Shown here piece after piece: positions 23,527 through 35,630 of a stretch of DNA of 64,000 nucleotides (within the stretch, counting starts at the first letter, position 1; every line of letters begins with the position of its first letter). The position numbers were made by a program, and so were the translations under genes. Under the pieces are notes generated by a model. It ran no database searches and was not told the DNA's origin. It saw only the letters and a program-made list of their open reading frames with translations. The stretch is from Psettodes erumei (taxonomy: Eukaryota; Chordata; Actinopteri; Pleuronectiformes; Psettodidae), in assembly GCA_016785225.1 (NCBI GenBank), contig JAFBJZ010000238.1:1011423-1075422 (forward strand). Direction: 5' to 3'.

Positions 23527-23658
23527 TCACTTGAAGGCTGACTGCAGATTTTTGAAGGCAGCTTTCCTCTGTTTCTGCTCCTCAGCCTGCTTCTTCTTGG
23601 CCTCCTGCTCCTGGCGGATTTCTGCTTCAAACCGATTGGACTCATTGATGGCCTGCAC
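23527..23658 (-). CDS. efhd2: efhd2 exon 4 (coiled coil and stop)
   Basis: 132 nt from acceptor gttgggtag to TGA at 23529-23527. It encodes VQAINESNRFEAEIRQEQEA, then a KKKQAEEQKQRK-type charged helix ending in FKNLQSAFK. EFHD proteins are known to have a C-terminal coiled coil here. Confidence 0.94.
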   Translation of the reverse strand: MQAINESNRFEAEIRQEQEAKKKQAEEQKQRKAAFKNLQSAFK

Positions 23659-26600
23659 CTACCCAACAGGAAAATAAAAAAGTGTGAGTATTAGGAGTGG
23701 AAGTAACATTTACTGTCATTACTGTAAAAAAGTAGGTTTTTTGTGTACTACTAATATTTCGAGGAATCAATACTTATGTTACAACATAACAAAAGAGTGA
23801 AATCAGCAGCTGCAAGCAGAGAAGCATCAGCACAAGGTGTGTGATGCTTCGTGGCAAGGTTCATAAATGAAGGGAGTTTGTTTAAAGAAGATTCACATAA
23901 ATCTAAGAGAAAGTTATTTGTACCATTTTTCGTTACAATAAATTTCACAGCAACCACACCCCCTCCCCCTCCCTCCCTGTCAGCACTGGGAGTAGAAGGC
24001 CCATCAATATAGTCAGGGAAAAATTAGTATTTCGGGAATGATGACATTGTAAAGTTCAGTCCATCAAAGAATCTTCATAGTGGTATGCTCCTAAGTAAAC
24101 CCAAATACCTCTGTTAAAGCCCATTGTTTGGAATCATGGAATCAGGTGGGATGGTGATTTATGTAGTTAACTGCCGTGTAAGTGTAAGTGCAGCCTGTAT
24201 TATCTGCCAACAGGGGAGATTGTTGGTCCCAAATCAGTTAAGTTAACACCCTCCAGTCAAATTACTGGAGGGTGTTGATTTTTGTGGTGCTGATGTGTCT
24301 GAAAGTAAAACACACAAACACTGAGGAGAAAACATTTTTTGAGTGAAATAGGTCAGTGCAGTTCACCTTTGACTGATACCAGAGAGACCTGTGGACAGAT
24401 ATGTTAGCGACTGTGACAGGCATAATTTCACCACAAGGTGGACCTAAAATCAAGGCATGGTACAAAGGAGGTGGCACATGACAGAAACTGCACTCTGCTG
24501 CCGCAAGAGTGTTGAATGGCAAGTTTTCCCTAATCATGCATATGCATTCATGGGAGGGAAGAGGGAAGAGTGGGAGGTTTGTGCAAAAACACTGACTATA
24601 GTGCATATGCAAAAGGTATTGCATTACTGCATGTAATAATCATAATCTTAAGGTTGGCTTTGCTCTGTGGCTCATTTGCTAATCAGTAAATTCTAAGTGA
24701 GTTTAAACAACGGGGTGAAAAGTACATACTACAACACTGGAAAAAGTGACCTGAGAAAGTTAACTGCTGGGTCAGGGCTCATGACCTTTTGAATACATTA
24801 AAAAAATGCTATTCCTTGTCTGTGATGCATCATGGATCAAAGCTCAGGGGAGGTGTTTATGTGTCCCAATCCTCCAAAGCTCGCCTTGATTAAAAAAAAA
24901 AATTTAAAAAAATACAATAATAAAAATAAATAATGGCTTCTAGATTTAGTGATACATATACATTTAAAGGGCTCTGGCACAGTAATTACATACCGGCACA
25001 CCTGGTTTGAGGTGGACACTTCAAAACTGTGTTACCCCGCTATACCGCCTATAGCAGGTGAGTGGGTCCACTGTCAGATGTCAAACAAGGATACCCTGAA
25101 ATCTTCAGGATCAGTTTGTGCTGATGGTTCATGTTTTCTCTTATCGAGATTTTAGTTTTTTTCCATTATCACTCACCATTATAACTAAAGTCTTTTCTTC
25201 GATACACCTTTTCCATAATAATGAGAAATTTACAGTATCATTTAGTACCCTACCGAGTCTATGTCAGTTCAGCTCAGCTGCATTTGTGGATGCACACTTT
25301 GACAGTGAGACTTCCACACTGTCAAAGTGTGCATCCTGGTCATCCATCATCCAGGGCAGCCCAGTCTTTCTTGCATTCGGTCACACTAGATGGCAGTAAA
25401 GGAGGTTGTGCCAGGGTCAGTTTTGTGGTTCTGTCATTTTGAACAAAGGCTCTGTTTGTAAAGTTCCCATTCTGCCATGCAGTTCTCCTTTGTTTACAAC
25501 AACCCAGCTAAAAAAGGTGTATTGACACAGCTAGCAAGTGAGAAACTCTTACTGACTGATGTCTTAATTCTTCAAGACTTCAAGCAGGTAGCTCCAGGAA
25601 ATCAACCAACAGTCTAGGCCTCAGTGTCAGTAGTCCATGTCGAACTTAGGCATGTCATATTTTGTGTTCAATTAAATTCAAAACTGCTTGAGTTTTTTTA
25701 TCTCTATGATTTCCAACACACAGCAAATACTGGTATGTGAATGGACAGAGGAGAGTGACAGTGTCAATTGCAGCTGCTTCTTTAATTTTCAGTGGGATTG
25801 TTTAAATTATTCTATAATTATTCTAACACACCTTGCTAACACTGACTAGCATTGCTGGCAGAAATGTCAGGTTATGGTTATCTTTTCTGAAGAAGTTTGA
25901 GGGTTGAATATTATTTTATTATTTATTATTGCATAATATTTTAATAACCAGCACAATGCGCTATTCCACACATGCAAGCCATTCATTAAACAGGACTTTG
26001 CATTAAAACGGTAATCAATTAATGTTTTTCTTTCACATTACCCTTTTGGTTTTATTTGTTGATGAAAATTGCAATACATTTACTTTTTAATTTACTTTTC
26101 GTTTATGTTTTTAGGCTTGTCTACACAGCGGGGTTTCAGTCTCATATCTCTCTAATTACATTTTTTAATACATTTTCTGGCTATGTAGCTCTGGCTAACT
26201 TTTCATTCTCATAATACACAAGTAACTGTAGCCAAACCATATGTTTAGGCATCATATCCACTTGAACTACAAGCACTGATAAAACAAGAGTGACTTACAG
26301 TCAGTGCTGCTCCTGAATGCATCCGGCACAAACACTGATGGAGGACTATAGCTGTTGCTGCCCTGTTTCATGTGCCACTTTCAGTATGCAGTCAGTGTTT
26401 CCCTCTTCATTGAGGGAAATGGTCATCAAGAAAGTTACGTCGTTTTTGTTGATGAAACTAAGACTGGACTGTGTCAGCAGAAATTTGTAACAGAAGTTGC
26501 GCATATTTCTCATATTCTAAAACACGCCATGCTGATGTAGTTATTGTAATGAAACATTGTCTGTGTTTGTGGTGTATGTTTGGAGTCAGCTTACTTTGGC

Positions 26601-27450
26601 TTCAAAGAATGTCTTAGCTCCTTTGACCCCTTCTGTTGAAACATCAATTTCAGAGAGTCGAGCAAGAACACTGAGGCCGCTGTCCTCTGACAGCTCTCCT
26701 GCTGCTGCCTTCCTGAAAATCAGCAGGAACTGGACAGGAAGAACAGAGAAACGTGAATGTAGAAAGATGGAAAATCACATCATCTGAATTAAATGAATAT
26801 GTTTTGTTTTCTCTTTCACCTCTCTGAAGCTGAGTTTGTTGTCCAGGTCCTCGTCCACCTCCCTGATCATGTTCTTCAAGGCGAGGTGTGTTTGTGGAGC
26901 ATCAAGCTTCTCCATCATCAGCTTCAACTCCATCAGGTCAATGTAGTTGTCTTTCCCAGCATCATACCTTGACAGAATTAGGCACAAAACTACTTTGTTA
27001 CAGACTTGGCTAGAAAGCAAAAAGAAAATCCACATCTTCCACCAAGTGTATGCTGTGCCACTTGTAAGCCATGCAGAGTTTTGGTTTTATTTGTCCAGGC
27101 TTTGAGGTGCCTGTTTAAGATATCAGGTCAGAATGACTGACAATTAGTGAAATCGTTAATCTTGTTAATCGTAAACATACTTTTTCCAGTCTACACTGTG
27201 AATGTTTGACTGATGTACTCAATATGGGCAAGAACAATGCAATGTATGTTATTCATTTTTATGACTTAGATAAAGATCACACCATGTTTTTAGATGAAGA
27301 AAGATGCATCAGAGATTATAAGCAATTCCACTTAAATGTCATGTTGTCATTTTCACTTGAGGTCTTTACTGTGAGTCACTGAATTCTGAAGTTTGCATTA
27401 ATTTCAGACTATGCTGCTTATTCACTCTATTATGGCAAATCCTATGCATG

Positions 27451-27487
<37 letters not shown>

Positions 27488-30400
27488 TGAAAGATGTGGG
27501 GGTTGCTTACAAATATCTGTATATATTAATAAGGTGACTAAAAACTACTACGACTAAAAAGCTACTCCTAATTTGTGTGGTCGGCCTGGTGGAAGACAAT
27601 GTGAAACTGGGCAGAACTGCTGTCTGGCAGACAGTACTGCAGCATCCAGTCTCACACCACCAGACTCAGGGACAGTTTCATCCCCCAGGCCATAAGTCTG
27701 CTGAACTCTTGAACTGTCATTTTGTCACTTTATTATTTATTGCGTTTGATTTATTGCATTCTATTCAATCTGCCACTCACATTATTCAAATTGCTGCTTA
27801 CATTGTTTGTCTACTATTTATGTTTATGTGTCTGTTATTGTTTATTTGCACTACTTGAGTTTATTGCACTACTGTGTTCATTTTACTGCATCTTACTCTT
27901 TCCTTTCCTTTAATCTTCGTTCCTTATACCGCAATGCCGATGGAGCCAGAGACCCAAGAATTTCATTGCCAATGACTACTCCTGTAATTATTGTGCATAT
28001 GACAATAAAAGAACCGTGAACCTCCTGTATCTCCGCCACTGTGTTCACAGCACAACAGTGTTGTGAATGATCAAAACAGAGAAAAGATTAGTTGGATTTA
28101 CACCTGGTTGAAATTCTGAAAAAAGGCTGGGAAGTACATGCCCATAGTCAAATCCAGAACATAGGTTCGATTTTTATTCTTCATTCCAGGCAACTTACTG
28201 TGTTACAATTACAACTTGACAAAAATGAGAGAGTGCAGACCTCCGCCAAGGCTGAACATTTCCTCAAAATTTAAATTTCTCCGCAAACGTCTCTAAACAT
28301 TAAAAAATCTCCTATATCACTGTGGAAGCATATGCTCTTGGCATGTGGAAAATATATTTTTCAAATATTATTTTAATAATATTATATCAGGAATATATCA
28401 GGATGTAATATTATTTGTGGTTAGCCTTGAGATAGTGTCTCCCCTTTTTTCTCACACCAAATCTTTATGCATTTATAGAGATATAACAATATATAAATAT
28501 ATAGATATGAAAATGCGAAATTTATTTCACAACAGTGAAGAATACTTCAAAAATTTCTTGCATCCCAAAATGTAATGGTGTCTTAATGAACTAAGAGACA
28601 CCTCTGGTTTTCGCTTAGTCCTGCTAACAAACAAGCAAAAGAATAGACCGATGCAAAAACACAGCCTCCTTTGCATTGGTAATTACAACTACAAACAACA
28701 ATTACTTAGACTGACCAGCATTTGAAGAATGTTCAAGCATTTGCACATCCTGAGCCTGCAAACCACATTAGATCTCACAGCTTGAGCAGAGTGGCTGATT
28801 TTAGTATTGGATCTATCGGATGTTGTCTTGTGACTAGGCAGGATTAATGAAGCAATAAACTGAAGTTAACACAGGCAGTCTAATTAGCTATCCATTTATT
28901 GAATACTATGAAAGCTGGTGACACACTTCCTAACCCATCATACTAAAAAGAACATGTCTCTTCAAATTTGATCAAACCATGTCTGACTGGGTCTGAACCC
29001 TTTCAAATGGCTGTACAAAAAGTATGTGTAATGGAGGAGTACATTTAAAATGAACAGGCCTTGACATGACTGGAACCTGAAGAATCTGGCCAGAGCATTA
29101 CAAAAACACTCAAAGTCATGGACATGCAAGAATCAACCTTAGCAGCAGATTCCCTCCCTGAACACTAAAGCTCTTCAGCTGGGGAAAAATGCCAATACCA
29201 AAAGGAACAGCAGAATGAACAAAGGAATATATTACAAGACAGTTCCTGCAACAATGCCATTTTATCTACAGTAACCCAGTCAAGCACCTGTGGGTATATC
29301 ATGATTGTGCTTTGGAATGCAAGTAATCTGCAGATTTGTTTACAACATTTGCCATTCAAGTAGGAGAACAGTATAAGTAAGAGGAAGTAGTCAGCAACAA
29401 TATAGTCATCACTCATTTCACCACTACCACCCAGACTGCTTGCTGCTACGAGGCATTATGTTAAAAGATGGCTGACCCCAAATTCCTGCCATTCATCTGC
29501 CGTTCAGTTGTGGTGCTTGCTTCTCTTTGCAGTCACACTGCAGCCTACATCAACAACTCAACATTTTTTTATTTCCTGTGAAGCAAGTACTGTGTGGGTA
29601 GCCAAAATTACAATCCACAAAATGTAGCCGTAACATAGATTGGAATAAACAACTCTGTATGCGTCACAGAACAAACAGTAAGCATTGCATTACACTGAAT
29701 AAACCTATTACAGCATAGCCACTGCTTCCCCGAAACATCCTACACTATTGCAGAAGGTGATGACTTGATTCTAACAATATCCTGCATGTTGCTTGATTTC
29801 ACTTTGAAGCACTATATGTCCCTGTGAATGCCACGAAACAAATCAGATTTAGTTGGTTGAGAAAGTTGAGAAATAGCTCTTCTCAAAGACACTGATGATA
29901 TTTGAGAAAAATTAAAGTCTTCAGAGGCATTTTTCCAACACCGCAATACCATCAAATTCTAATCGAATTGATGCTTTCAGGACATAATCCAATTGTGAAA
30001 TCAATCCAAATAGCCCAAACCTAATAACAATATATTGTTTTAATGGTATAAAATTCCATTCCATTCGATTTTATGTTCTTTTTTAAGTTTCCTTAGGAAT
30101 GCAATGCTGCAGAGTTAGGACCTTTATTTTGAAAGGTAGAAAAAACACAAGTGATGTTCTGTTATGAGCTGATTTGACTGTGTTTTCTATGCGTCTTATT
30201 TTAAGTCAAACACTAACCTTCAACCAGATTGGGGACAGCAATGGGACTGGTTAGATGCCCACTGTAAGATGAGCGATTTAATGAGTCCTGCTCCGGAGCA
30301 GGTTAATTTTTCAAGACTCAATCAAAACCTGATCACTGGAAACATGGACTCGACAACTGACAGAATCCAGTCACAGACAAAAGTGTCTCTCCTACAGTCT

Positions 30401-31878
30401 GACATTACTTCAACTGCATCAGATAGACATAAGATCCTCATCACACAAAAAGAAAAAGAAAAAAACAAACCTCACCCTAGACTAAAAAAATGGAATCCTG
30501 TCCATATTCATTTATAACCTTGCTTTTAAATTCTGGAAAATATTTTTTATTGTTTCTACAGTCTTATTCTATTGAAGTTATTATTATAATTTTGACCTTG
30601 TTAAATATCATAATAAATTCATTTTCTCACATGTATCACTATTTTGTATCCTTTAAGTCTAAGCAGGACATTCATGGCTGTTTGCTCTTGACAACTTCTT
30701 CACATGAAGGTGCTTGAACAGAATTCAGAACAGTGGCACCTCTCTACACACCCAGTTATTTGTGTTACTTTTTAATCTTTCATCACGTCTGATACGGTGA
30801 CGGCAGAACTATCATAAGTGTTAGACTGACAGCATGTGTAATTCCACCTATAAATGCAATACATCACAATTAATTTGTGATTTCAGACAGAGGGTTATTT
30901 CATTTCTATCAAACTAAGAAGTCACATCCAGTTAACAGTTTATTCATAAACCACACATCAGTCTCTGGACGTAGAACTGAAAACACACAAAAAAATTCCT
31001 AAACACAGTCTTATATAATCTTATTTGCTTGTCACTGACTTGTATAATACCCCAACTCACAATGCATGCTGCAGCTACAAAAATTCCTGACTGCATTAGG
31101 GTTAACTATATAGTGAAAATAATTACTTTCTTTATCATTTTTTTTCTATTATCTTAGTCATTCATCAACTATGTATTTATAAATTGTGATCGTCATAACA
31201 CCACTCCCTGAACGTCAAGTTCCGTCCAAGATTTTGTTATATTTGTCCGACGACACACTATTTCTCATTAGGTATATATACATTCGGTACATATATGTAT
31301 ATATTATTCGGTGGCGCTTTTTTCTATCTCGTAGGTAAAAAGTGGTCAGCAGTATGATTTCTATTATTATGCTGTGACCTACATGAGAAACACTCAGAAA
31401 CACTCAGAAACACCTACATGAGAAACACTCATGTAGGTGCACAACCAACTTAACTTCCTCATAGAAGCAATCTCAATGTGACTGCTCTGACAAAACCAAC
31501 TCATATTAAAAGGGGAACCACTTGAGACATGATTATGAGCCTTAAACCTGCCAACTGTAGCAAGATTCATAGGACACTGGCACACACTCACGTTTTGAAC
31601 ATCCTTTCCATGTCTTTGATCTGCTTTCGGGAGAACTCCTTGAATTCGGAGTAGGGGCTGAAGACCTTCATGCTGGGCTGACACTGCTCACCAAGCCCGT
31701 CGTTCAGCTCTCCTCGTCGCATCAGTTTAGCTCCCAGCTCCGAGTCTGCGTTAGCCGTACTACATTTCTCCTCCGACCCATCCTGGTGTCCAGGGACGTC
31801 CACAGCAACGGGATCTTCGGCTCCGTCTTCGATCTGGAGCCGTTTGTTGAGCTTAGATGAGAGTTCATCTGTGGCCAT
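23527..31878 (-). CDS. efhd2: EF-hand domain-containing protein D2-like (swiprosin-1), complete in 4 coding exons
   Basis: Gene-level entry; exons are listed separately. Four minus-strand exons (31878-31592, 26967-26820, 26729-26595, 23658-23527) join in frame into 233 codons, close to the usual 240 or so. Order: MATDELSSKLNKRLQ start; a low-complexity acidic N-terminus; FSRKQIKDMERMFK; EF-hand 1 with loop DAGKDNYIDLME (about residues 98-109); EF-hand 2 with loop DEDLDNKLSFRE (about 134-145); the FLLIFRKAAAGEL ... SEIDVSTEGVKGAKTFFEAK segment; and a charged C-terminal coiled coil ending AAFKNLQSAFK. Both loops keep acidic residues at positions 1 and 12. EFHD2 is known as a calcium-binding, actin-associated adaptor. 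EFHD1 is the close alternative; the MATDEL start and the coiled-coil sequence favour EFHD2. Confidence 0.93.
23659..26594. other. efhd2 intron 3
   Basis: Non-coding. It carries two clear inverted repeats: 24245-24257 with 24264-24276 (13-bp arms) and 25288-25307 with 25317-25336 (20-bp arms). No mobile element is recognised around them. Confidence 0.5.
26595..26729 (-). CDS. efhd2: efhd2 exon 3
   Basis: 135 nt (45 codons) between acceptor gtccag and donor gtaagc. It encodes FLLIFRKAAAGELSEDSGLS, then VLARLSEIDVSTEGVKGAKT and FFEAK, the family-specific segment after the EF-hands. Confidence 0.95.
26820..26967 (-). CDS. efhd2: efhd2 exon 2 (both EF-hand loops)
   Basis: 148 nt between acceptor gtcaag and donor gtgaaag. 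The first G completes ACG (Thr), then YDAGKDNYIDLMELKLMMEK and the second loop DEDLDNKLSFRE follow. Conservation with vertebrate EFHD2 is very high. Confidence 0.95.
27577..28020 (+). mobile_element. L2/Rex-type LINE 3'-end fragment
   Basis: Near the start, a frame reading QGQFHPPGHKSAELLN and overlapping frames resemble the SRLRDSFIPQAISLLN C-terminus common to L2/Rex-type LINE reverse transcriptases. An AT-rich 3' UTR ending in AATAAAAGAA follows. It is 5'-truncated, as LINE copies usually are. Confidence 0.6.
28239..28682. mobile_element. Decayed copy of the 5350-5581 MITE family
   Basis: It begins GAGTGCAGACCTCCGCCAAGG-CTGAACA like the intact copy and shares a GCATATGCTC(T/C)TGG(C/A)ATG segment and a closing AAACAAGCAAA ... 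GGTAATTA region. The right inverted repeat is degraded, so the end is approximate. Confidence 0.45.
31592..31878 (-). CDS. efhd2: efhd2 exon 1 (start codon)
   Basis: 287 nt from ATG at 31878 to donor gtgagtgtg. It encodes 95 residues, MATDELSSKLNKRLQIEDG to KQIKDMERMFK, plus two bases of a threonine codon. ATG sits in AAAATGGCC, a good initiation context. Confidence 0.95.
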
Positions 31879-32306
31879 TTTCAAACTTAAGAGCGTTATC
31901 TAGCTATCTAACTATATCAGGAGAGGAAGCTTATCAAGCCGTGCGTCCAGTTATTAACCCTTATATATAAGCTATTTATGGGTATTTGTCCCAAAATCCC
32001 ATGTAGAGTACAAATATAACTACAAACGACTATTCGCTTTTCGAACGTTAAGACTTAATTTTCAGGTCTCCAGTTGCTGTTCTGCTTAATGATTCGACTC
32101 TAGAATGTTGTATACTTATAAGCTACGTAGCCGTCTGGAGCTGTGTCACGCCACCACACCTTTTAAAGAGACAGACAGGCTTGTCCACAGCCTCACAAAC
32201 AGTCCCGGCTTACTGCCGCGCGCAGGGTGAATCCCACCCGGCCCCGCCCACATCCAGTCAGATAACCGTCATGTTCAGGAAAAGTAGGAATTTCAGACTC
32301 TAGCTA
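31879..32306 (-). promoter_or_regulatory. efhd2: Candidate efhd2 5' UTR and promoter
   Basis: The region upstream of the efhd2 ATG has a TATA-like TTATATATAAG at about 31963-31973, some 90 bases before the ATG. Further out is a GC-rich part (32200-32260) with CCCGCCC-type Sp1-like motifs. No transcript start can be seen, so this rests on position and composition only. Confidence 0.35.
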
Positions 32307-32477
32307 ATTCGGGCCGAGCACCGAAACGGTGCGAAGTAATTATGTGCATGCTTGCAATGCATATACTACCGTCGTGCGCGTTTATTATGTGCATGCTTGC
32401 AAGGCATCAGCAAGGCGTCAACAGAGTTGACTCCTAGATGATGCATTGCAAGCAATGCACATACTACTGTCGTGCGC

Positions 32478-32531
<54 letters not shown>

Positions 32532-33700
32532 GTGCATGCTTGCAATGCATATACTACCGTTGTGCACATTTATTATTATGTGCATGCTTGCAATGCATAT
32601 ACTACCGTCGTGCGCGTTTATTATTATTCTTATATCAAACTTTGTCCGCTAACTCCTCCTGTAGCTTTGAGAAAAGTGCCACATGTTATATCAAAAGGTG
32701 CGGATCGATCGGGAATGGTGTGCTATGACTTTTCCTAGCGTTTGGCGTTACCACGGCGACAAAAATGGTGAAAAACGCTGAGATTTTTCCCATAGGAATG
32801 AATGGGGAATGATCTGAAAATTTTTTGAAAACACGTCAAATTCGGAGCCTCACAGTGTCGTCATGCTTTGACCGAGAGACCCGATTGAAAGTTTAAACGG
32901 GTCACGAGGAATGAAACTTTATTGGTTCCGATCGGCATTTCGACCGATATCACGGTTTTCCCGAAAACACGATTTCCGTTTTGTGCTTTTTTCAGACTTT
33001 TTCGGTCCGACTTGAACTTTATAATGGGTGTGTATTGCGTGGGCAAGAGTGGGTGATGTCACCCACTCTAAAGTTCAGCCTCTCTTCTCGTCACACAAAT
33101 TTTTGTGTTTCAGCCATCCTCATGCCCACATGTTTAACTTCTCGCATACCATTTTTACATAAAAACGTAGAGAAATTTGTGCCGGTTCACACGGTGTGAC
33201 TTTTGAAGCACTACGATTTACGTTTTTTTGTCAGCGCTGACTCCCCTCAACTGCTCCATCCGCTCCAATGTTAAATTCGGAACTTCTATCCCGCCCCAAA
33301 ATTGCAAATGTGTGGCATTTTAAAACTGTTCCCGTGCGTCATTTTTTGCAGTACCTACATAAATGACACATGTGTGTTCGGCCACGTCTTGTGACGCCTC
33401 TCGTTGAAAAAATTTGGCGATACGAGCTACGGTTTTGGCGTGAGACGATTTTGTTCGGGGGCTACGCGCTCAATCGCTTAACATTGGAATTGGGGGCCTC
33501 TCAGCAGTCAAGTGCTGTGCATTTCCATGGCAACTCATGTCTGCTGGCAAAGCTGAATCCAATCAGCCAATCAGAAGCCTTCTCTTGACCCCTCCCAACA
33601 AACACACAGAAATGTTTGTCAGATGAGCTGCTCTTTGAGTGCCTTCCATTTGTTTCCTATGGACTCAGCCTAACTCTCCATATAACGGCAACTTGCATGA
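32307..33700. repeat. Fish interspersed repeat with internal minisatellite
   Basis: The stretch opens GGGCCGAGCACCGAAACGGTGCGAAGTAATTA (quoted with the hairpin GCACCG-AAA-CGGTGC), a start I associate with a common fish repeat. A variable TTATTA-rich part and a conserved non-coding body follow. The body contains an 11-bp inverted repeat AGAGTGGGTGA/TCACCCACTCT at 33046-33069. It shows no coding capacity; ends are approximate. Confidence 0.5.
32340..32630. repeat. Minisatellite of about 48 bp plus (ATT)n run
   Basis: A unit of the form GTGCATGCTTGCAATGCAT followed by ATACTACCGTCGTGCGCG and TTTATT recurs about five times with small changes. One copy carries a (ATT) microsatellite of roughly 17 units (about 32480-32530). 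The first half of the unit is itself near-palindromic (GCATGCTTGCAATGC). Confidence 0.75.
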
Positions 33701-33710
33701 GCCTTTCCCT

Positions 33711-33792
33711 TACACACACACACACACACACAACCAACACACACAAACACACACAAACACACACACACGCACAAAGACACACAAACATATAT

Positions 33793-33838
<46 letters not shown>

Positions 33839-33954
33839 CCAACACACACAAACACATATGCACACATACGCACACATACGCGCACACACACACAGACAGA
33901 CACACACACACGCAGATGATTGCACACATATCCAACAGCACGCACACACACACA
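33711..33954. repeat. CA-rich minisatellite, left block
   Basis: Mixed CA dinucleotide runs with recurring ACAAACACATATGCACACATACGC and CAACCAACAC variants. Long frames of alternating His/Thr or Cys/Val codons here are artefacts of the repeat. Confidence 0.95.
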
Positions 33955-35020
33955 AGATAAGATAAGATAAGAATACTTTATTAATCCCCAAGGGGGAAAT
34001 TGTTTTTTGTTGCAGCAACATCCCGCTCAAGTGTACAGAAAAGTGTACATTACCAGAGATAAAAAGAATTATAAATCGAAAAAGAAATAAAAAAATATAT
34101 ATAAAAAATATAAAATCTAGCATAAAATCTAGCAATATGTAGGAGATATATACAACTGCAAGCCCAACAGGATATATTGCACTGAAAAAAAAAATTCACA
34201 TTAGATGTGGGTTATTGCCACAATAGTTATATGTATAAATATATATATATTTCACATATTGTTTATTGTTCTGATGGAATTGTGCAGGAGACAGATGGGG
34301 GGGGGCAGCCTCAGTCTCAGAGTGTCAATAATGTGTCCGAATGTCAGAGTGAGGAGTTGTAGAGTTTGAATGATTTCCTGTGTCACTCTGTGGTGCATCG
34401 TGGTGTGATCAGTCTGTTGCTGAAAGAACTCCTGTGTTTGTCCAGCACGTCGTGGAGCGGGTTGGCCGGGTTGTCCAAGATGGCTTTCACCTTGTGAAGC
34501 ATTCTCCTTTCAGCCACCACTGTCAGAGAGTCTAGCTTCACCCCCACAACCTTGCTGGCCTTGCGAATCAGTCTGTTGAGTCTGTTGGCATCCGCCACCC
34601 TCAGCTTGCTGCCCCAGCAAACCACAGCGTAGAGGATAGCACTGGCTACCACAGACTCATAGAACATCCTGAGCATGGTCCTGCAGATGTTAAAGGACCT
34701 CAGCCGCCTCAGGAAGTAGAGGCGGCTCTGGCCCTTCCTGTACAGTGCATCAGTGTTCTTTCCCCAGTCCAGTTTATTGTCAATGCGCACCCCCAGGTAC
34801 TTGTAGTTCTCTACAATGTCCACACTTGACCCCCTGGATGGAAACAGGGGTTACTGGCACTTTGGTCCTCCTCGGGTCCACCACCAGTTCTTTTGTCTTC
34901 ATCACATTGAGCTGTAGATGGTTCTGCTCACACCATGTGACAAAGTTGCCAACCGCAGTCCTGTACTCCAAATCATCTCCCTTGTAGATGCGTCCAACTA
35001 TTGCTGAGTCATCTGACAAC
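33955..35020 (-). mobile_element. L2/Rex1-type LINE, 5'-truncated
   Basis: Minus-strand frames read SDDSAIVGRIYKGDDLEYRT and NHLQLNVMKTKELVVD (34780-35020), then ENYKYLGVRIDNKLDWGKNT, RLYFLRRLRSFNICRTMLRM, ASAILYAVVCWGS and AERRMLHKVKAIL (34383-34823). These are the back half of an L2/Rex1-type reverse transcriptase, from the catalytic DD onward. The 3' end carries GGGGATTAATAAAGTATTCT and a short TCTTA repeat tail. A frameshift near 34800 breaks the frame. The 5' truncation falls almost exactly at the catalytic box, where LSDD replaces the usual YADD. The copy lies between two CA-rich blocks. Confidence 0.85.
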
Positions 35021-35328
35021 CAACACACAGACACCTATGCACACATACACACATAAAAAACCCACACACACAAACATACACAAACACATATGCACACATA
35101 CACACAAAGACACACACACATGATTGCACACATATCCAACAGCACACACGCACACAAACACACACTGACACACACACAACCAACACACACAAACACACAG
35201 AAACACATAAGCACACACACACACACACACATACACACAAACACATATACACACATACGCACACATACACACACAACCAAAACACACAGACAAACACAAC
35301 CAACACAGAAACACACACAAACATATGC

Positions 35329-35382
<54 letters not shown>

Positions 35383-35421
35383 ACACACACACAACCAAAA
35401 CACAAACACACACAAACACGT
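35021..35421. repeat. CA-rich minisatellite, right block
   Basis: Same composition as 33711-33954, including the shared motif GATTGCACACATATCCAACA. The LINE at 33955-35020 appears to have landed inside one formerly continuous array. It ends where the inverted LTR fragment begins. Confidence 0.9.
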
Positions 35422-35572
35422 TGTTGGGCCAGCGTAACACGTGGTCACCAATTGTTCTTTACCTCACGGGGGCACCATTTACTGGGGCACCCTTTGTTGA
35501 GGTTGCCTACTAAGGGCACTAATTATTGGGGTTTGGCTATCCAAAATAGTTAATAATTATTAGAATAATACT
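35422..35572 (-). repeat. Inverted LTR-end fragment with primer-binding-site-like sequence
   Basis: About 150 bp that is the reverse complement of 38780-38933, the end of the 900-bp LTR plus the adjacent TGGTGACCACG sequence. The same segment, also inverted, appears at 60210-60360. It stands directly before the gag leader, where the element's own 5' LTR would be expected in the opposite orientation. Confidence 0.8.
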
Positions 35573-35630
35573 AAACCATTGCTTTGTTGTAGTGTTGTTT
35601 TTTGACACCTTCCGTCCATTCCACGCAACA

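Larger units (their letters stand above)
26968..31591. other. efhd2 intron 1
   Basis: Long first intron. It holds a TG dinucleotide run (about 27461-27483), a LINE 3' end (about 27577-28020), a second copy of the ACCTCCGCCAAGG MITE (about 28239-28682) and a small repeat cluster at 31380-31440 with an 11-bp inverted repeat ACCTACATGAG/CTCATGTAGGT. Nothing was recognised in 28690-31380. Confidence 0.5.
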
